Origin: CAVYXF01 sp963772335
GTDB taxonomy: Bacteria > Pseudomonadota > Alphaproteobacteria > Rhizobiales > Rhodomicrobiaceae
Length of the DNA: 64,000 nucleotides
Direction of reading: 5' to 3'
Assembly (NCBI GenBank): GCA_963772335.1
Contig: CAVYXF010000001.1
Span: forward strand, 744,001-808,000
In this document: one piece after another, positions 1-8,874 of the stretch
How the letters are laid out: the number at the start of each line of letters is the position of its first letter
Position numbering within the stretch: the first letter of the stretch is position 1
Translations under genes and position numbers: made by a program
Notes under the pieces: model-generated
Databases searched by the model: none
Told to the model about the DNA's origin: nothing
Seen by the model: the letters and a program-made list of their open reading frames with translations, nothing else

Positions 1-127
1 CATCATGAACGTCATTGATGATCGAAGGGAGATCACCGGCGATCACAGTGTTATTACTGACATAGGCAGAGACGATCGTGGTCGTGAACTCGACCAAATC
101 GCTGCTATCGGACTTCATGTCCATCAT
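1..127 (-). CDS. mucR: MucR/Ros family transcriptional regulator, N-terminal part only
   Basis: The gene runs off the left edge, so only the first 42 codons are present. The translation contains EIVSAYVSNN-like and DLPSIINDVHD-like stretches (here TIVSAYVSNN then DLPSIINDVHD), which are the N-terminal hallmark of the MucR/Ros family in Hyphomicrobiales. The C2H2-type zinc-finger DNA-binding half should lie outside the window. The start is the first of two adjacent ATGs and has a good Shine-Dalgarno site (CAGGAG) about 8 bases upstream. In this family the protein is a global repressor of exopolysaccharide, motility and cell-cycle genes that binds AT-rich DNA. The long AT-rich leader to its right fits such a regulator, but no binding site was proven. 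Confidence 0.85.
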   Translation of the reverse strand, partial: MMDMKSDSSDLVEFTTTIVSAYVSNNTVIAGDLPSIINDVHD

Positions 128-765
128 ATGCGGTCTCCTGGTGTCCTTTCTGGACATCGTTGTGCTATCTGCTTCAGCCACGTCAAATCTGGGGTTTTTG
201 ACGCTCCGGCTATTCAGAATGCGAAAGATTACGGAAGTGCCCTCTGAACCGTCATTTAAGTTTTTCAAAGCTACGGGCAAGCGACGCGTGTCTTCCGGCC
301 AAACATAATATTCAAAAAGCAATCTTTTACAAGGAAAAGAGTATCATTCAACAAGATGTCCTAATCTCTGTCACCGCCGATCAACGGGAGACTTGAACAC
401 ACCATAACCTATGGCAAAAAAATCACGCCAGCTGTTCGTTTCACCCAGCGACTTTAGGTTACGGCGGAATTGCAAAATCCTATTTCGTTCCGCGAATACC
501 CGCACGAACGGTTTGTTATTGAGTGATTTCCTATTCATGAGCATTTGAGAATTATACTAAAGTGGTAATGGCTATCGCTTGATCCTGCACCGGGCGATCG
601 CGAATGGAGTAAGTCCCGCCTAACTCGAATAACCTTGCCGGAATACCAGCCTTCTCAGGAGGTGGGGCCATTGTTATGGTAATGCCCTAGCTTGCGTCCC
701 TATGCCGCAGATCTATTCAAGGTGGGTATAGTGGAACGTTTCGATTCTTCAAGAATGATTTTGCT
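128..765. other. Long AT-rich intergenic region between mucR and the antiporter gene
   Basis: These 638 bases hold no open frame that resembles a protein. The stretch is visibly more AT-rich than the flanking genes. It contains a candidate promoter for the leftward regulator and runs to the stop codon of the leftward antiporter gene. No RNA gene or repeat was recognised. Confidence 0.5.
305..332 (-). promoter_or_regulatory. Candidate sigma-70 promoter for mucR
   Basis: Read leftward there is TTGTAA, a 16-base spacer, then TATTAT. This would start transcription near base 298 and give a leader of about 170 bases before the mucR start codon. It is a pattern match only. Confidence 0.35.
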
Positions 766-2238
766 TTATGTGAAAAACAGCAGCGTAATCAATGCAAAAG
801 TGGGAAGCAGAAACAAGCCTGACCAGCCCATATATCCAAAGAAGCTCGGCATCGGTACGCCATGGCGTTCGGCAATAGACTTTACCATAAAATTGGGCGC
901 ATTGCCGATGTAAGTATTTGCTCCCATGAACACAGCTCCCGCCGAAATCGCAAGCAGCGTCATTTCAAGATGACCCTGCAGGGCCACCGCGTCGCCCCCC
1001 GCTGTGTTGAAGAAGATCAGATAAGTCGGCGCATTGTCGAGAAAGCTGGACAGAAAACCGGTGAGCCAAAAGTACATGACGTTATTTGGCTCACCGCTCG
1101 GGTGGGACACCATTTGCATGAGCGGTGCAAGCACGCCGTGCTCTCCGGCGCGCAGGATTGCGATTGCCGGGATGATGGTGATGAAGATTGCACCGAACAG
1201 TTTGGCCACCTCCACGACCGGCTCCCAGCTGAACCGGTTCGACTCGCGGATGGCGGGAGTGGTAAGCTTGAGCGAGGCATAGGCCAGCACGATCAGTGCG
1301 ACGTCGCGCGCGATGCCGGCGACATCCAGGACGAGGCGGCCGATGGTCACGTCGCCAAGATCGACCGCGCCGCTCATCAGCACCGCACCGATCAGCAGTA
1401 CCAGCAGCACGACATTTTGAAGGCCGTCAATGCGCAAAGGAAGGCTGTCCGGCGTCGGATCAGCTCGGTCATGGCCTTCCTTCGCGTAGATGTAGCTGTC
1501 CAGAAGGAAAAACAGCATCAACAAAATGCCCGCAGTCACCATCATGGGCAGCCAAAGCGCGGTCAGAGGCCAGAAGAATGCCACACCTTTCAAAAAGCCT
1601 AGGAACAGCGGTGGATCACCAAGAGGGGTGAGCGAACCGCCTATATTCGACACCAGGAAAATGAAGAAGATGACCGTGTGGGCACAGTGACGGCGGTCGT
1701 CATTGGCCCTGAGCAAGGGCCGGATCAGCACCATCGAAGCACCGGTGGTGCCGACGATGCTGGCGAGCAGTGTTCCCGCCCCGAGCAGACGGACATTCAC
1801 CCAAGGTGAGCCGTGCAGATTGCCGACCACCAAAATGCCGCCCGCGATGGTGAACAGGGCCGCGATCAGGATGATGAACGGCAGATATTCGAGCAGCAGC
1901 GTGTGCAGCAGTTGATCGACCGTTGCGCTCACGCCAAAGCTCGCAAGCATCGGGAGAATGATGGCCAACGCCCAAAACAGCGAAATCTTTCCATAGTGAT
2001 GGTGCCAGAACTCGGCGGCGAGCAGAGGGAATAGCGCTATAGAAAGCAGAATGCCGGCAAAAGGGATGATCCAGATCAGGCTCAACTCAGCTCCGCTGAT
2101 TCCATGCGAGGTTTCTGCAGCGCCCAGCGAAGACGGCAGCAGCAGGGCTGCCCAAAACAATACCGGTGCCCACCTGAAAGCCGGAGGAATGGGAAAGCTT
2201 CTGCATTGCCCGCAAACCATTATTGGGCCGTTTTCCAT
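766..2238 (-). CDS. NhaD/CitM-type sodium:proton antiporter
   Basis: This predicts a 490-residue polytopic inner-membrane protein of the ion transporter superfamily, the group annotated as sodium:proton antiporter with a citrate-transporter-like fold. Around a dozen hydrophobic segments are visible. Two conserved re-entrant motifs stand out: NIGGSLTPLGDPPLFLGFL in the first half, and FLSSFLDNAPTYLIFFN followed by GANTYIGNAPNFMVKSIAE in the second. These two half-repeat motifs are typical of ArsB/NhaD-like transporters. A cleavable-looking N-terminus (LLLPSSLGAAETS) precedes the first core helix. The start is uncertain: ATG at 2238 and ATG at 2220 both have weak ribosome sites, and the frame stays open further upstream without family similarity. 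The transported ion is inferred from the family. Confidence 0.85.
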   Translation of the reverse strand: MENGPIMVCGQCRSFPIPPAFRWAPVLFWAALLLPSSLGAAETSHGISGAELSLIWIIPFAGILLSIALFPLLAAEFWHHHYGKISLFWALAIILPMLASFGVSATVDQLLHTLLLEYLPFIILIAALFTIAGGILVVGNLHGSPWVNVRLLGAGTLLASIVGTTGASMVLIRPLLRANDDRRHCAHTVIFFIFLVSNIGGSLTPLGDPPLFLGFLKGVAFFWPLTALWLPMMVTAGILLMLFFLLDSYIYAKEGHDRADPTPDSLPLRIDGLQNVVLLVLLIGAVLMSGAVDLGDVTIGRLVLDVAGIARDVALIVLAYASLKLTTPAIRESNRFSWEPVVEVAKLFGAIFITIIPAIAILRAGEHGVLAPLMQMVSHPSGEPNNVMYFWLTGFLSSFLDNAPTYLIFFNTAGGDAVALQGHLEMTLLAISAGAVFMGANTYIGNAPNFMVKSIAERHGVPMPSFFGYMGWSGLFLLPTFALITLLFFT

Positions 2239-2602
2239 TTGATTCTGGCGTGTATCATAGCGCGATGAACAGCAGGGTCGATCTCTCTTGTACTGAACTC
2301 GCGGACCAACAATCTCTGCGGCAAGTTGCTGCCAGTCGAACTTGAGCGCTAGGAAAGGCACGCGATTCGGTGCTGCTTGAGCCGATATGGTGTGGCGCGC
2401 AACGATTACATTGAAGCGGCGCGAGATGTCTCGCCTGGATTGCCCCATACGTAAGAGTTTACTGCGCCTGTGTTTTTTCGGCCACGCATGCCTTTTTTCC
2501 CGAGCATCCGCAGTTTCCCCTATGATCCGGCAGAGCAAGCGGGCCTGATCTCTTCTGTAGCGCCCCCGCGCCTCCCATATTGCTGACAGTCACAAAAAGC
2601 AT
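2239..2602. other. Intergenic region between divergent antiporter and msrB genes
   Basis: This 364-base gap separates the leftward antiporter from rightward msrB and must carry both promoters. The antiporter frame stays open through most of it, but the extra residues resemble no transporter N-terminus. I treat the openness as a GC effect. Confidence 0.45.
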
Positions 2603-3022
2603 ATGGGCAAGAGACAGCGCATGGAAAACGACCCCAAGACCAAGACCGATGCCGAGTGGAAGAGCCAGCTCTCCCCGGAAGCCTATTATGTAACGCGTAA
2701 GCATGGCACCGAACGCGCCTTCACCAGTCCGCTGAATAAGGAAAAGCGCGAAGGTGTCTATCAGTGTGTCTGCTGCGGCGAGCCGCTATTTTCATCGCAA
2801 GCGAAATTCGAATCGGGAACGGGCTGGCCAAGCTTCACCCAGCCGGTGTCCGATGAGGCAGTGAGCGAGCATGAGGACCGCGCGCTGTTTATGCGGCGTA
2901 CCGAAGTGCGCTGCGCCAGATGCGACGCCCATCTGGGCCACGTGTTTCCCGACGGCCCCAAACCCACCGGTCTGCGCTATTGCATGAACGGCGTGGCAAT
3001 GGATTTCGAGCCGAAATCTTAA
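2603..3022 (+). CDS. msrB: Peptide-methionine (R)-S-oxide reductase MsrB
   Basis: MsrB reduces the R-diastereomer of methionine sulfoxide in oxidised proteins. All family landmarks are present. The structural zinc is held by two CxxC pairs (C55/C58 in CVCCGEPLF and C104/C107 in CARCDAHLG). The catalytic cysteine is C127 in RYCMNGVAM. The substrate-pocket stretch SGTGWPSFTQP lies at 71-81. The 139-residue length fits single-domain MsrB. A second ATG at 2621 would shorten the protein by six residues and neither start has a strong ribosome site. The ptrB gene follows in the same direction after about 65 bases. Confidence 0.95.
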   Translation: MGKRQRMENDPKTKTDAEWKSQLSPEAYYVTRKHGTERAFTSPLNKEKREGVYQCVCCGEPLFSSQAKFESGTGWPSFTQPVSDEAVSEHEDRALFMRRTEVRCARCDAHLGHVFPDGPKPTGLRYCMNGVAMDFEPKS

Positions 3023-3088
3023 GCACCGACCTTGCCAAGCGGCTCGGTGCGCGGCTTAAGTGCAGCAAAGAACAGAGCGGGAGCACCC

Positions 3089-5227
3089 ATGGACACAAAA
3101 CCGGCCGATGATATGCGAGCCCCGCCCGTCGCCCAACAGCGACCGCTCGTCACCATGCATCACGAGCAGCAGCGCACCGACGATTATGCCTGGCTGCGCG
3201 CCGACAACTGGCAGCAGGTCATGCGCGAGCCCGCAGCGCTCGCTCAGGACATTCGCGCCTATCTGGAGGCCGAGAACGCCTATACCGCTGCCGTCATCAA
3301 GCCGACGAGCGCGCTTCAGCTGACGTTATTCGAAGAGATGAAGGGTCGCATCAAGGAAGACGATTCGACCGTCCCCTCACCCGATGGGGATTGGGCCTAT
3401 TTCCGCTCTTATGTCACGGGCGGGCAGCATCCGCTGTTCTGCCGCGAGCCACGGGGCGGCGGCGAGCGCCAGATGCTGATCGACGGGAACGCGCTTGCCG
3501 AGGGCCTTGCCTATTTCGACATCGGCGGGGTCAGCCACAGCCCTGACCATTGCCGCATCGCCTATGCGACGGACGATAAGGGCTCGGAATATTACACGCT
3601 GAAAATCCGCGATGTCGCCAGCGGCGAGCATCTGCCGGACGTCATCGGCAATGTTGCCGGTTACGTGTGGAGCGGCGACGGGCAGTGGCTGTTCTATTCA
3701 CAGCTTGATGACAATCATCGCCCACGCCGCGTGTTCCGGCATCGGCTCGGCACCTCGCCCGGGGAGGATGTGCTGGTCTATGAGGAACCCGATATCGGCT
3801 TCTCCGTGCACGTCGGCGAGACCTCCAGCCGCCGCTTCATCCTGCTGCAGACTGGTGATCATCAGACTTCCGAAGTCTATCTGATCGACGCTATGCACGT
3901 GGACTCCGACCCGATTCTGGTCGCCCGCCGCGAGCCGGAGCATGAATATAGCGTCGAACACCATGGCGACAGGCTGATTATTCTGACGAATTCCGGCGGC
4001 GCGGAGGACTTCCGCGTCGTCGAGGCGCCGCTTGCAAACCCTAGCCGCGAGAACTGGCGCGAGATCGAGCCGCACCGGCCGGGTCGCCTCATCCTCGATG
4101 TCGAGGTTTTCCAAGACTTCCTGGTGCGCCTTGAGCGCGAGCAAGGTTTGCCGCAGATCGTAATCCGGCGCTGGCCTGGCGGCGAAGAGCACGCCATCGC
4201 GTTCGACGAGGAGGCTTATTCGCTGGGCGTCGTTCCCGGGTTTGAGTTCGACACCACGGTGATGCGTTTCAACTATTCGTCGATGACGACCCCGGGCCAG
4301 GTGTTCGACTACGACATGGCGACACGCGAGCGGCGCCTGCGCAAGACCCAGGAAGTTCCGAGCGGCCACCGTCCCGCCGATTACGTCACACGCCGCGTGT
4401 TCGCGCCGGCCGAAGACGGCGAACTCGTGCCGGTTTCGCTGCTCTACCGCGCGGACGCCAAGCTCGACGGCTCAGCACCGCTCCTGCTCTATGGCTACGG
4501 CGCTTATGGCATCGCCATGCCCGCCTCCTTCTCGACCAACCGGCTCAGCCTTGTCGATCGCGGCTTCATCTTCGCCATGACGCATATCCGTGGCGGCAAG
4601 GACAAGGGCTATCGCTGGTACCGCGAAGGCCGCCGCGCGCTGAAGATGAACACCTTCACCGATTTCATTGCGGCTGGGCGTTATCTGGCCGCAAACGGTT
4701 TCACCTCGCCTGGCAAAATTGTCGCCCATGGCGGCTCGGCGGGCGGCATGCTGATGGGCGCGGTGGCTAATATGGCGCCCGAGCTGTTCCTCGGGATCAT
4801 CGCCGAGGTGCCGTTCGTCGATGTGCTTACCACCATGCTGGACGACACGCTGCCGCTCACGCCACCGGAATGGCCGGAATGGGGCAACCCCATCACCTCC
4901 AGCGTCGATTATCTGACCATCGCCGCCTACTCGCCCTATGACAACGTCAAGGCGCAGGACTACCCGCATATCCTGGCGATGGCCGGCCTGACCGACCCCC
5001 GCGTCACCTACTGGGAGCCGGCAAAATGGGTGGCGAGGCTGCGCGCGCTCAAGACCGACAGCAATCTTTTGCTGCTTAAGACCAATATGGAGGCAGGCCA
5101 CGGCGGCGCCTCTGGTCGGTTCGACCGGCTGAAAGAAGTTGCCTTTGCGTATGCCTTCGCCCTGATGATCACGGGTCTGGCTGGAACGGGGACGAATGGC
5201 GGTACGGCCCAGTCGGCGACGAGCTGA
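3089..5227 (+). CDS. ptrB: Oligopeptidase B (S9A prolyl oligopeptidase family)
   Basis: The gene encodes a 712-residue cytosolic serine peptidase with an N-terminal beta-propeller (roughly 60-430) that gates a C-terminal alpha/beta-hydrolase domain. The triad is visible: S550 in GGSAGG, D636 in GLTDPRV and H671 in EAGHGG. Oligopeptidase B cleaves short peptides after Arg or Lys. The sequence GYGAYG at the domain boundary and the RGGKDKGYRWYREGR stretch are typical of this subfamily. I chose ATG 3089 because GAGCGGGAG precedes it; the frame is also open from 3032. The last 32 bases overlap the start of the next gene in another frame, suggesting translational coupling. Confidence 0.93.
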   Translation: MDTKPADDMRAPPVAQQRPLVTMHHEQQRTDDYAWLRADNWQQVMREPAALAQDIRAYLEAENAYTAAVIKPTSALQLTLFEEMKGRIKEDDSTVPSPDGDWAYFRSYVTGGQHPLFCREPRGGGERQMLIDGNALAEGLAYFDIGGVSHSPDHCRIAYATDDKGSEYYTLKIRDVASGEHLPDVIGNVAGYVWSGDGQWLFYSQLDDNHRPRRVFRHRLGTSPGEDVLVYEEPDIGFSVHVGETSSRRFILLQTGDHQTSEVYLIDAMHVDSDPILVARREPEHEYSVEHHGDRLIILTNSGGAEDFRVVEAPLANPSRENWREIEPHRPGRLILDVEVFQDFLVRLEREQGLPQIVIRRWPGGEEHAIAFDEEAYSLGVVPGFEFDTTVMRFNYSSMTTPGQVFDYDMATRERRLRKTQEVPSGHRPADYVTRRVFAPAEDGELVPVSLLYRADAKLDGSAPLLLYGYGAYGIAMPASFSTNRLSLVDRGFIFAMTHIRGGKDKGYRWYREGRRALKMNTFTDFIAAGRYLAANGFTSPGKIVAHGGSAGGMLMGAVANMAPELFLGIIAEVPFVDVLTTMLDDTLPLTPPEWPEWGNPITSSVDYLTIAAYSPYDNVKAQDYPHILAMAGLTDPRVTYWEPAKWVARLRALKTDSNLLLLKTNMEAGHGGASGRFDRLKEVAFAYAFALMITGLAGTGTNGGTAQSATS

Positions 5228-5892
5228 ACCGGCGGCTTCTCTTCCGGTTCCGGCGACGATCGCCACGCCTGAAGACCTGGCGCTGCATCTCGCCGCGCTT
5301 GTGGCGCTGGAGCCGCGTTTCGCGCCTGTCCTGGAGCGTGCCGGCGAGGTGCCGATCCGTCGGCTAGAGCCCGGCTTTAAGGGTCTCTTCTGGCTGATCA
5401 CCGGCCAGCAGATTTCCACCACCGCCGCCCGTGCTATCTTTGCCCGCTCCGAGGCCGCACTCGGTACGCTCTCGGCGGAGGCGCTGGCAGCGGTGGACGA
5501 TGCCGTGCTCAAGGCCGCTGGTCAGTCGATGGCCAAGATTTCGCACTCTGCGCGCGGTCTGCGCGGCGATTCTTGCCGGAGAGATCGTCCTCGACAGCCT
5601 TGCGCAGATGGAAGCCGAGGCCGCCATTGCCCATCTCACCATGATTAAAGGCATCGGCCGCTGGACGGCCGAGGTCTATCTGCTGTTCGCGCTCGGCCAC
5701 CCCGACATCTTCCCGGCCGGCGACCTCGCGCTAAAGGAAGGCGCGCGCCTTGCCTTCGTGTTGCCTGAGCGGCCGCAAGAGAAGGCGCTCGCTGCCCTCG
5801 CCGAAAGCTGGCGGCCGCATCGCTCGGCTGCCGCCCGGCTGCTCTGGGCCTATTACGCCACCTTGAGGCACGGCCGTATGGCCCCGGTGTAA
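5196..5892 (+). pseudogene. DNA-3-methyladenine glycosylase II-like (AlkA family), one frameshift
   Basis: The N-terminal half reads in one frame from ATG 5196 and contains EPGFKGLFWLITGQQISTTA, the start of the helix-hairpin-helix glycosylase fold. The second half continues in the next frame with IKGIGRWTAEVYLLFALGHP, the hairpin and GVGxWTAE-type motif, then DIFPAGDLALKEG with the catalytic-region aspartate. The frames join at the TTT at 5539-5541, where dropping one T gives a continuous KIRTLRAVCAAILAGE. The joined protein would be about 230 residues, a normal length for short AlkA-like enzymes that excise alkylated bases. As written it terminates early. A sequencing error is more likely than decay because both halves are well preserved. 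Confidence 0.85.
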
Positions 5893-6049
5893 GCTTTCGC
5901 CGACAGTGATGCACCCCCGCCTGCTGGCACCCACAATTGCAGCGCATTCTGTTTTGGGACGATGGAACTGTCAGCTGGCTGGCGGCTTTACCCTGCAGCG
6001 AATTTCAGGCAGCCGACCTCTCTCGCCGCCCATTCCCTTGGAGGTGATC

Positions 6050-6643
6050 ATGAAATCGAAGGTTATGTCCCTAGACGAACCGCGCACGCCCCGTACCGGA
6101 CGGTCTAGCGCCAGCAACAACGCATATACGAATAGCGCCGAGCGTTCGCGTCTGCGCTATTCCGGCGGTGGCCAGGGCCGCATCAGCCCATGGCTGCCGG
6201 TTGGACTTGCCGCCGTGACGGCACTGATCGTGCTGCGTGCGCTCTCCGAGGAGGAGAAACGCTCCACGACTCAGCGCTGGATGCACGCCGCCAACCGCCG
6301 CTTCAATCGCTGGTGGCCGGAGGTGCGCGATACCGCAGAGGAGTATGGCGAGCGCGCCAGCCACTATCTGCCAGACTACAGCAGCACACGCGACTGGATC
6401 TCCGACATGCTCCCCTCGCGGCGCCGGATTTCCAATCTGCTTTCAAAGGGCAGCGACTGGCTTCCAGATACCGGCATCAGCAAACGCCAGCTGCTTTCAA
6501 ATTTCGACTGGAACAATCCACCGCGCTGGCTGCGCAACGTTGATCTTTCGACGGAGTTGAAGCGCCGCCGTTTTCTCAAGGACCTGCGCCGCCACGGCTC
6601 GCGTAAGACCGACGATTTCCTCTCCAGCATTGGCTGGCGCTGA
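6050..6643 (+). CDS. Unrecognised protein with one membrane segment
   Basis: I do not recognise this 197-residue protein. ATG 6050 is favoured by a textbook ribosome site (GGAGGTGATC) directly upstream, although the frame is open from 5906. The N-terminal 40 residues are Ser/Arg-rich and disordered-looking. One hydrophobic segment (PWLPVGLAAVTALIVLRAL) lies near residues 43-62. The rest is basic, rich in Trp, Arg and Tyr, with repeated DWxxD/xWLP-like elements (DWISDMLP, DWLPDTG, DWNNPPRWL). It is likely an inner-membrane-anchored protein with a basic cytoplasmic tail. A strong terminator follows, so it is probably monocistronic. Confidence 0.7.
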   Translation: MKSKVMSLDEPRTPRTGRSSASNNAYTNSAERSRLRYSGGGQGRISPWLPVGLAAVTALIVLRALSEEEKRSTTQRWMHAANRRFNRWWPEVRDTAEEYGERASHYLPDYSSTRDWISDMLPSRRRISNLLSKGSDWLPDTGISKRQLLSNFDWNNPPRWLRNVDLSTELKRRRFLKDLRRHGSRKTDDFLSSIGWR

Positions 6644-6674
6644 TCTTCGATGAACTTCCTCTCCTGAGCCTTTA

Positions 6675-6699
6675 CCGGCGCTTCGGCGCCGGCTTTTTT
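6675..6699 (+). terminator. Rho-independent terminator
   Basis: CCGGCGC and GCGCCGG pair around a TTCG tetraloop, and the stem is followed by C and six Ts. It ends the gene at 6050-6643. Confidence 0.85.
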
Positions 6700-6738
6700 C
6701 TGTTCGACGCCGGCTTTTTCTATCGCGTAGCGGTGTCG

Positions 6739-7713
6739 CTAAGGCCGGATGATGATCTTGCCGACGGACTTGCGCGATTCGAGGAGCGTTACGGCTTTGG
6801 CCGTGTCCTCCAGCGCAAACACCTGTCCGATATGGGGACTGAGCGTTGCGTCGCGGCACCACTGGAGCAACTGTTCCATATTGCGCCGGTGCGCCTCCGG
6901 CTCGAGTTCGGTAAAGCGGCCGAAGAATACGCCCGCCATCTCACAGCCCTTGAGCAGGAGGAGGTTCAACGGAATGCGCGGGATCTCGCCGGCCGCAAAG
7001 CCAACCACCAGATATCGCCCCGCCCAGGCAATGCTGCGCAGGGCCGGCTCAGCATAGCGGTCTCCGACGCAGTCATAGACGATATCGACGCCGCGGTCAT
7101 TGGTCAGGGTGCGCAGCGATTCCCGGAGATCCTCGCTATCGTAGTTGACCAGGGCATCCGCCCCGTGCTGCCGGCAGATCGCCAGCTTCTCGGGCGAGGA
7201 AGCGCAGGCGATCACATGGGCGCCGAGCGCTTTGGCGATCTCGACCGCCGCGAGCCCTGCCCCGCCGGATGCGCCGAGGACCGCAACTGTCTCCCCGGCC
7301 TTGAGCCGTCCCCGGTCGCGAAGACCATAGATCGCGGTGCCGTATGTAATGGTGAGGCCCGCCGCCGCCTCGTTCGCCACCCCTTCCGGGATCGGCAGAA
7401 GGTTTTTGGCGGGAAGCGCGACGAATTCACGGCAGCCATTGAAGCGTGCATAGCCCATCACCCGCTGGCCTGGCATCAGATCGGGCACGGCCGGGCCGGT
7501 GCGCTCGACGATACCGGCTACCTCGCTGCCGGGAGAAAACGGCAAATCGGGCTTGAATTGATATTTTCCTCGCAGGATAAGCGTATCGAGGAAGTTCAGC
7601 GCGGCGGCCTTCACGCGAATCAGAACTTCGCCGGGTTGCGGCTCGGGAGCCGGGATGTCGGCCAGAACCAGATTCTCGGGACCGCCCAGCGTATTACATA
7701 AAATAGCCTTCAT
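6739..7713 (-). CDS. NADPH:quinone oxidoreductase (zinc-less MDR family)
   Basis: This is a 324-residue medium-chain dehydrogenase/reductase. The N-terminal GroES-like domain shows AALNFLDTLILRGKYQ and PGSEVAGIV. The nucleotide-binding Rossmann motif GASGGAGLAAVEIAKALGA sits near the middle. The zinc-ligand cysteines of alcohol dehydrogenases are absent, as in quinone oxidoreductases (QOR, COG0604), which transfer hydride from NADPH to quinones or enones. ATG 7713 has a poor ribosome site and lies only 9 bases from the start of the divergent methyltransferase gene. Substrate is not predictable from sequence. Confidence 0.88.
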   Translation of the reverse strand: MKAILCNTLGGPENLVLADIPAPEPQPGEVLIRVKAAALNFLDTLILRGKYQFKPDLPFSPGSEVAGIVERTGPAVPDLMPGQRVMGYARFNGCREFVALPAKNLLPIPEGVANEAAAGLTITYGTAIYGLRDRGRLKAGETVAVLGASGGAGLAAVEIAKALGAHVIACASSPEKLAICRQHGADALVNYDSEDLRESLRTLTNDRGVDIVYDCVGDRYAEPALRSIAWAGRYLVVGFAAGEIPRIPLNLLLLKGCEMAGVFFGRFTELEPEAHRRNMEQLLQWCRDATLSPHIGQVFALEDTAKAVTLLESRKSVGKIIIRP

Positions 7714-7722
7714 ATCGAAGAG

Positions 7723-8250
7723 ATGGCGCAAAATCACAGTCAAAGCAAGGCAGCGCGCGGTTATTTCGGTATTGGCGCGGAGCGCATATCGAAGCCGCTC
7801 AACCTCGGCAATCTCGTGCGCTCCGCCCATGCGTTCGGGGCGAGTTTCGTGTTCACACTCGGCGCTCATCCGCACGCCTTCGAGTTCAAATCCGACACCT
7901 CGAAGTCGAGCGATCACATGCCGCACTACCATTGGGCGTCAGCTGAGGAGATGCAGCTGCCCGAGGACTGCCGGCTGGTCGGCATCGAGTTTCTGCCCGA
8001 AGCCGACGAACTGCCGAGCTTCCCGCATCCGCTGAAAGCCGCCTATGTGCTGGGCCCCGAGCTTGGCTCCTTATCCCCGGAACTCCTTGCCCGCTGCGAC
8101 CATCTGATCCGGATCCCGACCGCGTTCTGCATCAATGTTGCGATGGCCGGCGCAATCGTGATGTATGACCGGATGAAGAGCCTTGGTCGTTTTCCGCCGC
8201 GCGCGCTTTCGGCAAAGCCCTCCAGGCTTGAGTGGAAATCGCAAAGATAA
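7723..8250 (+). CDS. TrmH/SpoU family RNA 2'-O-methyltransferase
   Basis: This 175-residue protein carries the three SPOUT-fold signatures: motif 1 NLGNLVRSAHAFGA with the conserved Asn and Arg, motif 2 YVLGPELGSLSPELL, and motif 3 IRIPTAFCINVAMAGAIVMYDRM, which forms the trefoil knot and binds S-adenosylmethionine. Members 2'-O-methylate tRNA or rRNA. The target cannot be told here, because there is no extra N-terminal RNA-binding domain. GAAGAG just before ATG 7723 is a short ribosome site. Its start lies back to back with the quinone oxidoreductase gene. Confidence 0.9.
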   Translation: MAQNHSQSKAARGYFGIGAERISKPLNLGNLVRSAHAFGASFVFTLGAHPHAFEFKSDTSKSSDHMPHYHWASAEEMQLPEDCRLVGIEFLPEADELPSFPHPLKAAYVLGPELGSLSPELLARCDHLIRIPTAFCINVAMAGAIVMYDRMKSLGRFPPRALSAKPSRLEWKSQR

Positions 8251-8340
8251 TGCTTTTTTCCTCGGCGTAACTGGCCAAGCTCGCCTCGAATGGCTATAGA
8301 TAGCCGCCTTGGATGACTGCCAACTGCGGAGACCTCACGG

Positions 8341-8844
8341 ATGCAACTGGCCTCTGCCTGCCTCGCCGCCGGCTTGATCCTTATTGGAACACCTGCTTTC
8401 GCTCAGACGCCGAAGCCGCTGCAGAAATTCGACGACTGGCAGGTGTTCGTTCACGAAGCGAAGGATGAGAAAGTGTGCTTTGCCGCTTCCTCGCCTAAGG
8501 AGATGGAGCCAAAGAACGCCAAGCGCGGCCCGGTGTTCTTTTATCTCACGACCTGGGAGAAGGATGGCGTCAGAAACGAAGTCAGTGTGAAGGTGGGCTA
8601 TCCGTTCAAGCCGGATTCCAGTCCGACCGTCTTGGTCGGTACGGAGGAGTTCCAGCTCTATCCGAAGGACGACAAGGCTTTCATGCGTGACCCGGCCGAG
8701 GAGCGCAAGCTCCTGGACGCCATGCGCAAGGGCACCAATATGACGGTGAAGGGCGTGTCGTCGCGCGGCACCAGCACCACGGACGAATATTCGCTGAAAG
8801 GTCTGAGCGCGGCCCTCAAGCAGTTGGATACGACCTGCAAATAG
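8341..8844 (+). CDS. Invasion-associated locus B (IalB) family periplasmic protein
   Basis: The 167-residue product has a clear signal peptide (LASACLAAGLILIGTPAFA, cleavage after AFA near residue 21). The body matches the IalB family: a FDDWQVFV opening strand, a cysteine in VCFAAS paired with the final TTCK cysteine, and a beta-rich body (GPVFFYLTTW, NEVSVKVGYPF). The family was named for Bartonella invasion but is common in free-living Hyphomicrobiales, where it is a periplasmic protein of unknown biochemical role. The gene sits between the SpoU methyltransferase and rlmN, all rightward. Confidence 0.88.
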   Translation: MQLASACLAAGLILIGTPAFAQTPKPLQKFDDWQVFVHEAKDEKVCFAASSPKEMEPKNAKRGPVFFYLTTWEKDGVRNEVSVKVGYPFKPDSSPTVLVGTEEFQLYPKDDKAFMRDPAEERKLLDAMRKGTNMTVKGVSSRGTSTTDEYSLKGLSAALKQLDTTCK

Positions 8845-8874
8845 CCCAGCGAAAGGGCATGATTGATAAGCGTC

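Noticed and set aside
2239..2538. 100-codon upstream extension of the antiporter frame
   Set aside because: No resemblance to transporter N-termini and no better ribosome site; treated as chance openness.
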